Assembly: GCF_018812025.1 (NCBI RefSeq)
Contig: NC_063049.1
Span: 4,732,839-4,796,838 of the forward strand
Reading direction: 5' to 3'
DNA from: Megalobrama amblycephala
Lineage: Eukaryota > Chordata > Actinopteri > Cypriniformes > Xenocyprididae
DNA: 64,000 nucleotides
Part shown: piece by piece, positions 9,718-20,778 of the stretch
Layout: every line of letters begins with the position of its first letter
Position numbering within the stretch: the first letter of the stretch is position 1
Made by a program: the position numbers and the translations under genes
Notes under the pieces: generated by a model
What the model was told of the DNA's origin: nothing
The model's database searches: none
What the model saw: the letters and a program-made list of their open reading frames with translations, nothing else

Positions 9718-11452
9718 CTTTATCAATGAACAACATGATTGAACAAAGCTTCATTTGGTCCAAAAGATCCATTTCCTGACAGGAAACGCCTAGCCTTAAC
9801 AGAAGTGATGACGTGACTTCTTTTAACAAAGGACTCTGTCTAAAGGACTTCTTAGCTCATCAGCAATAAACTAATCAGAACCCATCACGTGGATTTGATC
9901 ACATTAAATCTATTGATTCTCTCACAAAACCCTCTTGTATTATCGGACGGAACAGGAAAATACCCATCAACGGATTTAAAGACGAATCTGTCCTATCAAT
10001 ACCTCCCTTGTGTTGACCGTCCATCGTGACCCGGTCACTCGTGACTCCGGTCAAAGTTTAAACTATGCTTAAGGACTCAATCTTGAATCTCAAAAGGGAC
10101 AATTGTCGATTACTTAAAGTATTAACTATATACAGAATAATACATGCCATGATGTAATTACTAACATGTCTATTCAATGTATTCAATTTGTGGGTTTTCT
10201 TCAAATGCATTATTGTAATCATTGTTTTAATTAGGTCAGTCTAGTAATATGTGTATAAGAAGTGTGTCATGTTTGAGTTCTAAATGCAGAATTTATAATT
10301 CTGTGTAATTCTGTGTGAATGAAACATTGAAATTCAGTATCAGGAAAATATTAAGAAACTTTATAAAGTTGTTAATAAAACAGGAGAATGTTCTGCAGAT
10401 ATCACGCGATGTGATCAATAGACAATAGACGAGGCGTGTCTAATCTCCGTAGCAACGTCTCATTGGAGGATCGCTCCTTTAAAACTATGCTGTCCAAACA
10501 AGTCAGAAGCTGGAAGTCCGAAGTCAGTCAGAAGTCGGTCAGAAATCGCTCGAAATCGGTCAGAAGCCGGACTGAAGCACCGCTACTTTGACCACGGCGG
10601 AAAAGTCGCATGGGTCATTGATAACTGATTGACCGGGGCTGATTTTCCATCGAACACCCGACTTCAACCACGAGCTGCGCCACTGATCATTCGACAGCCG
10701 TCACATCCAGACTCCAAAACACTTCGTGAAATAGCTGACCAAAGTCTCCCAAGAAGAGAGCCGCTCAAGCCAGACGCTCAGCCAGCAGCATCCTTCAAAG
10801 CTTCCGCGCAACCCACAGGGCTTTCCCGAGAAGACGTCACCTGAAAGACAGCCAATCCAGAACGGGATTCTGCTGTACACGAGTCACGGAACAACCCGAT
10901 TACCTCAGCTGTCACAGCAAACGCAGGTACAAGCAAACTTCTCTCTCTCTTGCTGGAAACTGGTGAAACTCCTTTAAACCTAAAGAATCAAGCCAAAGCT
11001 CTGCTTTTGTGATTTTCCTCAGGTTATGAGTTAAGTTAGCACTGAACTTGGGACTTTTCATAACTCATCAACTCCGCGAATGTGTGTGCATGTATGTATG
11101 TGTGTGTGTGTGTGTGTGTGTTTAGCCTTAGTTTCCTGTAATCATTAGAAGTAGTCAATAAATCTTGTTTTGATTTTCACATATACGAGTTTCTTGTGCT
11201 GTGTATCAAATTACTGTCTTAAACTCAAAGATCAAGTTACCTCTTGCTTATAATATAATAATTACAATAATAACAATAATCATAATAAAATATTGTTACT
11301 GTTGGCCGCAGAATAATATTTTATCCAGAATTGGTAAAATACTCTAACCTCAATTTTCGCTGGACGAATAATTGATGAAGTGTTAAATATTAATTCTGAA
11401 TCATTTACAGTGAATCATTTACAGTTGATTCAATTCTTATTCCCTGTAACAA
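9718..11452 (+). mobile_element. LTR-like DNA, 3' boundary near 11452, 5' boundary unresolved
   Basis: The last ~370 bp have the order of an LTR 3' half: a (TG)n tract at about 11095-11121, AATAAATCTTGTTTTG near 11157, AAACTC-GATCAAGTTACCTC near 11220, CGCTGGACGAAT near 11361, and a CCCTGTAACA end at 11452. The solo LTR at 37473-38982, read on the minus strand, shows the same order: (TG)n, AATAAA, TAAACTGTGATCAAGATACC, CGCTGGACGAATC, CCCTACA. The two are therefore probably related families. I could not find a matching start or a target duplication. The frame at 10629-10844 is not recognised. Confidence 0.45.
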
Positions 11453-11497
11453 TTAAATTGAGCTAATAAATAGGCTAAGTCCTTACACCAGCCAGCA

Positions 11498-11990
11498 ATG
11501 GAGGAAGATTTCATCTTCAAAACTCTGCTTCTCCGAGAGCCGCATCCTGCAGTGAGTGATCATCTGGCAGCCTTGGCCTGCTCACGCAGCCTGTCTGCTC
11601 ACCAGCTGCGAGACTTGGTCGACGAAGCTCACGCCAAGCAGAGCACTGCTCCTGAAAAGACTGTAGAAAATCAAACCAGTTATGCAGTCTCTGATTACTG
11701 CTTAGAAACCTGCCCTAACCTGTTTGAAAGAAATGGAGCTAAGAAACAAAATCGGACTCTCAAGTCACAAAGATGTGAGCTGAATGTGCAGTCGCACAGT
11801 CAAACTGAAGTCTACCTTGAACACCCAGCTCCCACAATTGGCCCAGCGAGCCTGGTGCCCCCTGTGTGCGTAGCACAAACTGACACATTTCCCTGTTTCA
11901 TCCGCAAAGACCTGCTAGACTCCTTTGAGCCCTTATGGAACTCCAGACCGCTGAAAATCGGGGCTCAAGTGTGTGAACTTCTGCCTTTCC
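11498..11990 (+). pseudogene. Retroelement E1 internal fragment, 5' piece before the F1 insertion
   Basis: An open frame of about 164 codons starts MEEDFIFKTLLLREPHP and is cut by the F1 transposon at the TA dinucleotide 11991-11992. The same element resumes at 19493 beyond the other TA copy. The protein has no motif I can name; its place ahead of the polymerase-region fragments makes a gag-to-protease segment likely. The last residues of the 167-codon frame are read from F1 sequence and do not belong to E1. Confidence 0.45.
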
Positions 11991-12319
11991 TATGGAAGTA
12001 ATTCAGTAGCAAAACACGAGAGGTTGCTGATTTGAATGTGAGAACTTGCCGTATTAATATTTGTATTTGTAAACTGAAATTTACACTCACAGTCCTGATG
12101 TGAAAAGCTGAATGTTTCGATTTGCACACGCAGAAAACAATCAAAACACTCGTGTTACGAAGTTGTAGTTGCAGATTAATAGTTACAAATGTGTAAAATG
12201 GCATTCACATAAACAAAATGACAGACACAAATGTGTGAGATATATTTACTGTTGCACTTTACTTCAGTTTCGCTGTACAGCTTCAAGTCGCCGCTTACAA
12301 CCTCTCAGATCTGGCAGTA

Positions 12320-12765
12320 TGTCACGGTTCATGGGTTCACTTACTCGCCCTCGTGTGGTTGTGTGTTGCCTGGTTACTGATTGTGTGGGTGTCACCCACC
12401 TGATTGATTGTGATGTGCTGCCAGCCGTGTCTTGTTCTGTGTGTGCTTTATCTTGTGCGTGTCTACATGGCGTCTTTGTCAGTTCGTTGCAGGCTGTCCC
12501 GCTGTCGTGTTCTGTGTTTCACTTCCTGTTATCCTGGGGTTACCTTCGTCTTGTGCCCGCATCTGGGTTGGATTATTCCTTGGCTTCCGATACCCGTTGC
12601 AGCCCTGCGCCACCCGGTTCATCTGCTTCAACACACCACCGCGTCAGCTCGTCTTTGTGACTGCAACGACTGCCCTTTTGGAGTGAAGTTATTGTACAGC
12701 GTATTCTGTCAATAAATCCTGTTTTACTTGCACTTGGATCCTCTCTCTGTGTTCATTTCCTGACA
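12320..12765 (+). repeat. G1 5' LTR
   Basis: It spans TGTCACGG to CCTGACA, 446 bp. It contains GTCAATAAATCCTG, a likely polyadenylation signal, near 12709. Compared with the 3' LTR it lacks a short GT-rich piece near 12360 and a few bases near 12540. Frames in it (12169-12715) are LTR translations and not genes. Confidence 0.92.
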
Positions 12766-12781
12766 GAACGAACTGACCAAG

Positions 12782-13678
12782 ATGGATCCAGCAAGGTCAT
12801 CAGATGTTCAGGAGTATTTGAGCAAGAGCGCTCAACGGATGGATCAGCAGGACGAGCAGGTGATGGCCACTGCTCGTGCCGTGCAAACGTTGGTGGCACA
12901 GGTGGCCGAGCTCTCAACCCAGGTATTACATCTTTCATCTCCCACTGCGCCAGCCCCACCGCCCGTTCCCCACTCATCAACCAGCATGCCACAAGAGCCT
13001 CGTATTCCTGCACCAGAGAGGTATGGTGGAGAACCTGATGCTTGTAGAGCTTTTCTGTCTAAATGCTCTATTTATTTCTCTCTGCAACCTAACACGTTCT
13101 CTTCTGAGGAGTCTAAAGTTGCGTTAGTGATGACGTTATTGACGGGACGAGCGGCGTTATGGGGAACGGCGGTGTGGGAGAACGATCATCCATGCTGCTC
13201 CTCGTTCCAGTCCCTGTCGCAGGAGATGAGGCGAGTGTTCGACCGTTCGGTGGCGGGACGGGAGGCTGCTCGCAAGCTCGCGGACCTGCGGCAGGGAGTT
13301 CGACCTGTTTCCGACTACGCCATTGAGTTCCACACCCTGGCAGCGGAGTGTAAGTGGAACGAGGAGGCGCAGTGGGATGTGTTCCTGCATGGGCTGGCCG
13401 ACCGTGTGCAGCAGGAGATCTATTCACTGGATTTACCCACCACTCTTAACGGACTGATTGAGCTCGTGCTGCGAGTGGATGGCCGTTTGCACGAGTGCGC
13501 TGAACGCAGGAAGCCTGTGGCGCGTCTCGAAGAACTGGATGCTGCGGGGGTGAGCACACGGTCGGTCCCCCGTTCAATCACGAGCCCATGCAGGTGGGGA
13601 GAGCTCGGCTCTCCCGGGAGGAGAGGACACACCGGAAGGAGAAAGGACTGCCCAGTGAAAGGCAAGGTCCGGCAGTAG
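12782..13678 (+). CDS. G1 Gag, zinc knuckle destroyed
   Basis: This is a 298-codon Gag of the chromovirus type that also gave rise to mammalian RTL/PEG10-like genes. An N-terminal coiled coil (about residues 10-60) is followed by the capsid-like domain (about 75-230), with PERYGGEPDACRAFLSKC, the SLLTGRAALW-type helix and FDRSVAGREAARKLADLRQG. The start at 12782 follows the LTR by 16 bp and gives MDPARSS, as usual in this family. Just past residue 270 the expected CX2CX4HX4C knuckle is missing. Only its last part (CPVKGK) remains, in the wrong phase relative to the upstream basic linker. A deletion of a few tens of bases near 13645 explains this. The nucleocapsid function would be lost. Confidence 0.9.
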   Translation: MDPARSSDVQEYLSKSAQRMDQQDEQVMATARAVQTLVAQVAELSTQVLHLSSPTAPAPPPVPHSSTSMPQEPRIPAPERYGGEPDACRAFLSKCSIYFSLQPNTFSSEESKVALVMTLLTGRAALWGTAVWENDHPCCSSFQSLSQEMRRVFDRSVAGREAARKLADLRQGVRPVSDYAIEFHTLAAECKWNEEAQWDVFLHGLADRVQQEIYSLDLPTTLNGLIELVLRVDGRLHECAERRKPVARLEELDAAGVSTRSVPRSITSPCRWGELGSPGRRGHTGRRKDCPVKGKVRQ

Positions 13679-13751
13679 GACCGAGGTTACTGTCGGGCGG
13701 TCTAGCTTTGGATAAATCATCGTCTGCGACGCTCCTCCCGGTGAGACTGCA

Positions 13752-14681
13752 ATGGGTATCTGGACATCACATCTGCCAGGCCCTGTCGACTCGGGCGCGG
13801 AAGGAAGCATAATGGACTTTGAGCTGGCCACTCGGTTGCACATTCCCATTCGCCCGTTGGATCACGCCATATCTGTTTTCGCCCTCAACGGACAGAAACT
13901 ACCCACCATCACACACGCCACGGACCCCGTCACTGCCATCATTTCCGGTAATCACACTGAACTATTGTCATTTTACCTCTCCAAATCCGCTCATCATCCT
14001 ATCGTCCTGGGATATCCGTGGCTGGTGAAGCACAAGCCCAGGATTGAGTGGGGCCAGGGATCCGTGGTGGAGTGGAGCCAACACTGTCATGCGTCTTGTT
14101 TGTTGTCTGCTTGTTCGTCTGTGTCTCGTTCTGTGTTGCAGGAGGAGTCGGTGAACCTGTCAAACGTGTTCCAGGAGTACCATGACCTGAAGGAAGTGTT
14201 CAGTAAGTCCCGGGCTGCTTCTCTTCCTCCGCATCGTCCCTATGACTGTGCTATAAATTTAGTTCCAGGGTCTTCTCCGCCCAAAGGCAAGTTATATTCA
14301 CTTTCTAATCCTGAAAGGGAGGTCATGGAGAAATATATTTCTGATTCTCTGGCAGCTGGGATCATCCGCCCTTCTTCATCTCCCGCGGGGGCAGGTTTTT
14401 TTTCCGTGGGTAAGAAGGATGGCTCTCTGCGGCCGTGCATTGATTACAGAGGACTGAACAACATCACGGTAAAGAATACTTATCCTTTGCCGTTGATGTC
14501 TTCTGCCTTTGAGCGGCTGCAGGGCGCGTCTCTGTTCACGAAATTGGACCTGCGCAACGCTTATCATTTGGTCCGCATCAGGGAGGGGGATGAATGGAAG
14601 ACGGCTTTTAACACCCCTAGAGGGCACTTTGAATACTTGGTTATGCCGTTCGGCCTTTCCAACTCACCCGCCATCTTATAA
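13752..14681 (+). pseudogene. G1 Pol, protease and N-terminal reverse transcriptase
   Basis: The 309-codon frame begins inside the protease domain; the active-site motif is VDSGAEGS at about residue 12. It continues through the linker to RT with [20 protein letters not shown], the palm segment [15 protein letters not shown] (first catalytic Asp) and [15 protein letters not shown] stop at 14679-14681 then ends it, where relatives read through into the YLDD region. The continuation lies at 14697 onward. Confidence 0.88.
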
Positions 14682-14696
14682 GCACTCGTCAATGAC

Positions 14697-15537
14697 GTGT
14701 TGAGAGATATGGTCGATCAGTTCATATATGTCTACCTGGACGACATATTGATTTTTTTCTTCTTCTCTCCAGGAACACGTGCAACACGTCAGGCGAGTGC
14801 TCCAAAGGCTGTTAGAGAATGGGCTTTTTGTCAAGGCGGAGAAGTGCGTTTTTCATGCACAGTCTGTTCCATTTTTGGGGTACATCGTGTCGTCCGAGGG
14901 GGTGCGCATGGATCCTGACAAGGTTAAGGCTGTGGTGGATTGGCCAATTCCAGATTCCCGCAAGGCCCTGCAGAGGTTTCTGGGCTTTGCCAATTTTTAC
15001 CGGCGTTTTATTCGCAATTTCACGGCCTTAGAAGGGGTAACGTCTCCGCCCGGGTGCCCACCGAGTCGGTTATTTGTGCCAGAGGGGTTGCGTTCAGACA
15101 TTATCCGATGGGGCCACGATTCCAATCTGGCTTGTCATCCAGGGGTTAGTCGCACCAACTTTTTGGTTAAACACCGATTTTGGTGGCCCTGCATGGCTTG
15201 TGATGTTCACAATTTTGTTTTGGCTTGCTCTGTCTGCGCTCGTGGTAAGACTTCTAATCGTCCCCCTGAGGGACTCCTTCAACCGCTGTCTGTCCCTTCG
15301 AGACCCTGGTCCCACATAGCGCTAAATTTCGTTACAGGCCTCCCTCCTTCACAGGGCAATACAGTGATTTTGACCGTAGTGGACCGGTTCTCGAAGGCGG
15401 CGCATTTCATTCCCTTGCCCAAATTACCCACTGCCAAGGAGACAGCGGTTACTGTCATTAATCACATCTTCCGTATCCATGTCCTCCCGGTAGACGTGGT
15501 TTCTGAAAGGGGATCCCAATTTACCTCCAAATTCTAA
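14697..15537 (+). pseudogene. G1 Pol, RT active site to integrase core, RNase H deleted
   Basis: RT resumes with VYLDDILIF near 14730, then a frameshift around 14750-14780 moves reading to the frame of 14779-15537. This runs through the RT thumb (KCVFHAQSVPFLGYIVSSEG, FLGFANFYRRFIRNF). At about 15035 the frame jumps directly to the integrase zinc-binding region (ACHPGVSRTNFLVKHRFWWP), so the RNase H domain is absent, presumably by deletion. In the integrase core the first catalytic Asp is Asn (HIALNFVTG, codon 15325-15327) and the second is Glu (VSERGSQF, codon 15505-15507). TAA at 15535-15537 ends the frame. Confidence 0.85.
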
Positions 15538-16311
15538 AAGGAGTTTTGTCGTTTACTGGGGGCGACGGTTAGTTTGTCATCTGGGTTCCATCCCCAGACG
15601 AACGGGCAAGCTGAGAGAGCCAACCAGGATTTGGAGAGAATGTTGCGATGTCGGGTTGCTCAGAATCCTTCCTCCTGGAGTCAGCAGCTGCCTTTTCAGT
15701 GTAGTCTAGGTTACCAGCCACCTGCCTTTCCCAGTCTGGAATCCGAAGTCGCGGTCGTCCAGAGGTGTCGTCACACGTGGAGAAGAGCCCGAGAGACTCT
15801 TCTTCAGGTGGGGGCGCGCACCAAGGCCCAGGCCGATCGCCACCGGCTGAAGCCTCCCGTATACGTCGTTGGTCAAAAGGTGTGGCTTTCTTCTAAGAAC
15901 ATTCCGCTCCGCTCCGTGAGTAACAAATTAGCACCCAAATTCATTGGCCCGTTCACGGTCACCAAGATTCTTAGCCCGGTGACTGTCCGCCTCAAATTAC
16001 CACCAGCGTACAGCAGAATTCATTCCGTCTTTCACGTTTCCAAAATTAAACCCGTTTTTCATTCTAACATTAATCCGCCAGTCCCGGTTCCTCCCCCACC
16101 GCGACTCGTAGATGGGGAACCTACTTATTCGGTTCGTCGTATTTTGGACGCCAGGCGAAGGGGACGCGGATTCCAGTACTTGGTGGACTGGGAAGGTTAC
16201 GGTCCGGAGGAGAGGAGTTGGGTTCCTGCCAGGGACATCCTGGATCACTCTCTTATTGATGACTATCGTCAACAGGTAGGCTCTCCTGGGAGCGCCAGGA
16301 GGCGCTCGTAG
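15538..16311 (+). pseudogene. G1 Pol, integrase C-terminus and chromodomain
   Basis: This continues the integrase after the [19 protein letters not shown] carries the catalytic Glu region, followed by an apparent short deletion before [14 protein letters not shown]. Then come the GPY/F-type module ([15 protein letters not shown]) and a chromodomain near the end ([37 protein letters not shown]). Chromodomains steer chromoviral integration to heterochromatin. The frame ends 11 bp before the 3' LTR. Confidence 0.88.
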
Positions 16312-16322
16312 GAGAGGGGTAA

Positions 16323-16777
16323 TGTCACGGTTCATGGGTTCACTTACTCGCCCTCGTGTGGTTGTGGTGTGTGTTGCCTGGTTACTGATTGTGTGGGTGT
16401 CACCCACCTGATTGATTGTGATGTGCTGCCAGCCGCGTCTTGTTCCGTGTGTGCTTTATCTTGTGCGTGTCTACATGGCGTCTTTGTCAGTTCGTTGCAG
16501 GCTGTCCCGCTGTCGTGTTCTGTGTTTCACTTCCTGTTATCCTGGGGTTCTGGACCTTCGTCTTGTGCCCGCGTCTGGGTTGGATTATTCCTTGGCTTCT
16601 GATACCCGTTGCAGCCCTGCGCCACTCGGTTCATCTGCTTCAACACACCACCGCGTCAGCTCGCCTTTGTGACTGCAACAACTGCCCTTTTGGAGTGAAG
16701 TTATTGTACAGCGTATTCTGTCAATAAATCCTGTTTTACTTGCACTTGGATCCTCTCTCTGTGTTCATTTCCTGACA
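16323..16777 (+). repeat. G1 3' LTR
   Basis: It runs from TGTCACGG to CCTGACA, 455 bp, almost identical to the 5' LTR. The purine-rich GGAGAGGGGTAA just upstream (16312-16322) is the likely polypurine tract. CAGTA follows at 16778. Confidence 0.92.
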
Positions 16778-17026
16778 CAGTACAAGTTCAATTCCTGGCG
16801 CTTTGACTTTTGCTACTCTTTTTGCGATATTCCTGTAGCAAAACTGACTTGAGCACTTGAAAGCAGAAGTGAGAGAGCAGAACGGGTGTGGGGGGGTGAA
16901 GGAGTTTTATTGGTCGATGGCTGACCAATGAACAGCGCCATCCAGTGCGACTTGGCATACGGAAAGAAATAATTGCATATGTATGAGACAATATTTTCAT
17001 TAAAATATCATTAGTTTTAGCAGGAA

Positions 17027-18006
17027 ACATGTGCTTAATGAAAAACGAAGCCTCACATTGTTTCCAGTCATGTGAATGCTTCACTTTGCCTGTCAGAATG
17101 TTTGAACCCAGACCACTACTATATGGAAGTTCAAGTCCATTTACTAAACATTTTAAATATATAAGCCTGTAGCCTATATTACATCATCATATGTTCTGTC
17201 ATATAGGCTACAATAAACACACAACAGCACAATTTACTTGCATTAAACTACTCAGTAGGCTATGTATTATTAGTAATTATTATAATTATTCTTTTTGTTG
17301 ATCCATTTCATTTATTGCCAAACTTTAAGATGTGAATTATATTATTGAAATAAACACATTTACTGTCGTCAGGCTTTCATTTGTGTTAATGGATAAAACA
17401 ACGGAGCTGCGATCTCAGGTTTATGGCTGCTGTAAATTTTACCTGCCACAAGATGGCACTGTTTTCTACACTTTTGATGCTTTGAAACTTTTCCCGAAAC
17501 GTTTAGAGAAAAGCTTCAAATATTTAACAATCTTTATTTTTCCATCCCTACTCAATGGTTTTAGACCTTTTTTCAAATGTTTTAGTCGAATTTAGCGGTT
17601 TTATTGAGCGTTTACTCATTTTGAGCCTGTTTGTTTTTTAAATTAACCATCTGTAACATCATATCCAATCAGATTTCTTTTCACCCATATCCCCCACGCC
17701 CACCATGCACACACATACACACATTTGACTTTACAACACACAAACGCACATCTTTATTTATTCTCATTCTCTCTTGTTCTCTTAATATGTAATGAGTTTA
17801 TGCAGATAGATTTTAATAATCAATTTAAACATTTTGTAAAAACATAAATTAAATTAAAATAGCGCCCTCTCAGTAAAGTCGTTTATTGGTTGGAGTCAGC
17901 CAATGAAATGGGACGTTTTTGTACGCAATGACGTCACTACATAGAGCAGATCGCGCCGTTTTGGTGGTCCAAAGCTTTACTACTCTTTTACTGTAACATT
18001 AAAATC
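17027..18006. other. F1 internal spacer, non-coding
   Basis: This single-copy spacer lies between the F1 arms. The longest frame is 87 codons (17332-17595), with no recognised motif and no DDE/DDD transposase signature. F1 is therefore non-autonomous, or its transposase was replaced. Confidence 0.6.
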
Positions 18007-18379
18007 CTGCTAAAACTAATGATATTTTAATGAAAATATTGTCTCATACATATGCAATTATTTCTTTCCGCATGCCAAGTCGCACTGGATGGCGTTGTTC
18101 ATTGGTCAGGCATCGACCACTAAAACGCCTTCACCCCCCACCCCCGTTCTGCTCTCTCACTTCTGCTTTCAAGTGCTCAAGTCAGTTTTGCTACAGGAAT
18201 ATCACAAAAAGAGTAGCAAAAGTCAAAGCGCCAGGAATTGAACTTGTACTGCCAGATCTGAGAGGTTGTAAGCGGCGACTTGAAGCTGTACAGCAAAACT
18301 GAAGTAAAGTGTAAAAGTAAATATGTCTCACACATTTGTGTCTGTCATTTTGTTTATGTGAATGCTATTTTACACATTT

Positions 18380-19292
18380 TGTTTTACGTGTGTATTTTGA
18401 TCTTAACACCTTTTAACCTTATTATTTATTATTCTCAGCTAAGGTAAAGTAAGTCGAGTCTGGCCTAAATTATAAGCATTTTAAATGACTTACAATTTGG
18501 TCAGAAGACTCCTCTGTGGTATGTTCTTGTTCAAAGTCTTAAAACACTATAAATCAAGCTAAGGTAGGCAGCTTTTGTAATCAATTAAATTTCTTTTAAT
18601 TGGTTACTTTTCTTTTTATAATAAACAAAAATGTAAAGACAAATAAAACTTCATCATTAAAGTATAAAATACAGTAATCACTCTTGAGTCAAAGGTGTAG
18701 TCAGCGCTGGGCTTCCCATCTTCAGCTTGGGGTTTCTTGTCCTCAGCTCTGGGCTTCTAGGCGTCGGGGGTACTGACGTATCAGTATCCGAAGAGGCAAT
18801 CAGCTCATCAGTCTTTTATACTCGTGTTGTTTATCACAGACGTTACGTTATCTTCTTGATTGACGTACATTGTAACTTTCCCAAAGTTTCCAGACCCTTC
18901 TCAAGGCCTCGCAGGTGCAAGCTGTCTGGCTTTTGTGTCCTTGGACTCCAGTAAACTCAGCCAAGATGGCTGATGTCCTTATAAGGTTCTTGGAGTAGAA
19001 CCACAGTTCTCTGTGTCCTTGAGCACACACACATAGAACCACACACACTTCTGTGTGCTGCAGTCCAGTTCTGCTCCTCCTCCTCGTAAACAGCCACACA
19101 CACATATCTAACAATAACTGTACATCTCTGGCCATACAATATAATGCATTTCTTAGAAACAAAACAATATAAATAACAATAATATTGTAAGCAATACCTA
19201 ATATTTAATACATTGGCCAAATGTGTAGCAACAGACATCCAAAACCTTAACAAGGAGGCAGGGTAATTGCATTTTCTTGATATAATACAACA
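18380..19292 (-). mobile_element. Solo LTR in the right arm of F1
   Basis: On the minus strand it reads TGTTGTATTATATC to TTACGTAAAACA, 913 bp, with TG...CA ends. ATTT is duplicated at 18376-18379 and 19293-19296. Removing it restores exact pairing of the two F1 arms (the right arm reads TTTACACATTT then GTAACTATTAATC, complementary to the left). It has no coding capacity; frames at 18727-19361 are chance. Confidence 0.8.
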
Positions 19293-19492
19293 ATTTGTAA
19301 CTATTAATCTGCAACTACAACTTCGTAACACGGGTGTTTTGATTGTTGTCTGCGTGTGCAAATCGAAACATTCAGCGGTTCACATCAGGACTGTGAGTGT
19401 AAATTTCAGTTTACAAATACAAATATTAATACGACAAGTTCTCACATTCAAATCAGCAACCTCTTGTGTTTTGCTACTGAATTACTTCCATA

Positions 19493-20228
19493 CTTTCCAG
19501 TCACCCAGACCACCTGAGCCAGACGGTCAGGTCACAGAGGTCATGGGAAATCTCACAGCTAGCCGCGGGAACCCAGTCTCAGAGCACAGTTCAAAGTCGC
19601 TACCCTGCACACTTCAACTCACCATAGACTTTAACTCCTTCTTCTCCAAGGTCATCACAGACTCACAGCTGAATTGTGTGACTACAACAGACATTATTCG
19701 CACACTGTGGGCAGACAACTCAGCCTTCAGCCACACGCTGTTAAGTGCTCTCATTGAAGGAACACCGGACCTCCCATTTGTCAACATGCAAACACGCTTC
19801 CCATTGGACTTTCGTCTGTCAACCACGACGACTGCCAAGGACATCCGCGTTTTGAACTTGAAATGGAACAACCGGCGTTTAACTCATCACTTCCTGGTCC
19901 TTCCAGACCTCCTGATGAACACTAAAGTTCATATGGACACTGCTAATGAGTTGGTGTGGGCCCCAATGACTGTACAGCTCCCTGTTGTTCCTGTCAACAC
20001 TGCCAACTTCCTGTCAGCCCAGACCATCCAAGAGGTCTGCATCCTGACCCACATACAGGAAACTGTAGTACCACTGTACACCAAAGGGGGTGCTGTTTGG
20101 CTCCACATACAGGAAACTGTAGTACCACCTTACACCAAAGGGGGTGCTGTTTGGCTCAACAGGCAATGTGGTCAAACCCTAAACCACACACTGGGCTCCT
20201 CCCAACTTTCACCTGAAGGTGTGGAACT
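19493..20228 (+). pseudogene. Retroelement E1 internal fragment after F1 (protease-region candidate)
   Basis: This continues the frame interrupted at 11990 and stays open for about 240 codons to the MITE at 20229. A segment HHFLVLPDLLMN followed by MDTANELVWAP resembles the end of a retropepsin region in retrovirus-like elements, but I see no intact D-(T/S)-G motif. A near-perfect 54-bp direct duplication encodes HIQETVVPLYTKGGAVWL twice (near 20048-20158). Assignment to protease is tentative. Confidence 0.5.
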
Positions 20229-20778
20229 AGGGCTGCGTTCCAGTTCGGTTTTTAAATGCCCTTCCCTCGCTAACTTCACTTGGTCTCGTTGACTCGGATG
20301 TACGTCATTGCTTACGTTGCACGAGTGTCCACTTCTGGCGGAACCTTTGTATGGGCTGAACTGGAACGTCCTAAGCCCTTGATCATTTGGAACCCGCAAT
20401 GGAGCTGATTTATTATTTATTTTTTCCCCTTACAAAATTTTGTAATACAGCATTCTATATGTATATATGTGTTTTTTAAATGTTTAAAAAGTAATTAATA
20501 TATCATAGAGTTGTTTGTGGTGGGGTAAATTAAACGCGATGTGCGGTGACGTCACAATCGTGTTGCATTGTGGGTTATGGAGCTACCTGAAGTGTACATA
20601 TGAAGTAGACTCGCTCCCTCGGTCAAAATCGAGGGAGCGAGGGTCTGTCCATATAAACTTCCCTCGTCCACTTCATGAAGTGGAACGCACTTCAAAATGG
20701 CGGCAGGGATTCCCCCGAGGGGAAGTGTTTAGGGAAGTTCGCGAGTGTGTGTCTAAAACCGAACTGGAACGCAGCCCT
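20229..20778. mobile_element. 550-bp MITE with 25-bp terminal inverted repeats
   Basis: The left end AGGGCTGCGTTCCAGTTCGG and the right end CCGAACTGGAACGCAGCCCT are perfect complements over 20 bases and more. Outside them stand GTGGAACT at the left and GGACTCAC at the right, at best a degenerate target duplication. Inside is a short perfect hairpin, CGCTCCCTCG with CGAGGGAGCG, near 20611-20640. Non-coding. It splits E1. Confidence 0.82.

Larger units (their letters stand above)
12320..16777 (+). mobile_element. G1: chromodomain Ty3/gypsy retrotransposon (chromovirus), defective
   Basis: The LTRs start TGTCACGG and end CCTGACA; the 5-bp target duplication CAGTA stands at 12315-12319 and 16778-16782. 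Gene order is gag, protease, RT, (RNase H missing), integrase, chromodomain. The two LTRs are nearly identical apart from two short length differences, so insertion is fairly young, yet the coding region is broken by a deletion of the zinc knuckle, a stop and a frameshift in RT, loss of RNase H, and a stop in integrase. G1 sits in the left arm of F1. Confidence 0.93.
11993..19490. mobile_element. F1: long-TIR DNA transposon with TA target duplication, carrying nested insertions
   Basis: The ends are exact inverted copies starting TGGAAGTAATTCAGTAGC, flanked on both sides by TA (11991-11992 and 19491-19492), which fits Tc1/mariner-type target choice. The inverted arms are about 570 bp each. 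The left arm is 11993-12319 plus 16783-17026. The right arm is 18007-18379 plus 19297-19490. The spacer 17027-18006 has no transposase. Each arm was hit by a later insertion: G1 in the left and a solo LTR in the right. Without these the element is about 2.1 kb. It interrupts E1. Confidence 0.85.

Noticed and set aside
12169..12715. Overlapping 84-163-codon frames as a small protein gene
   Set aside because: They lie in the G1 LTR and recur in the 3' LTR (16369-16727); their cysteine-rich look comes from the TG-rich LTR sequence.
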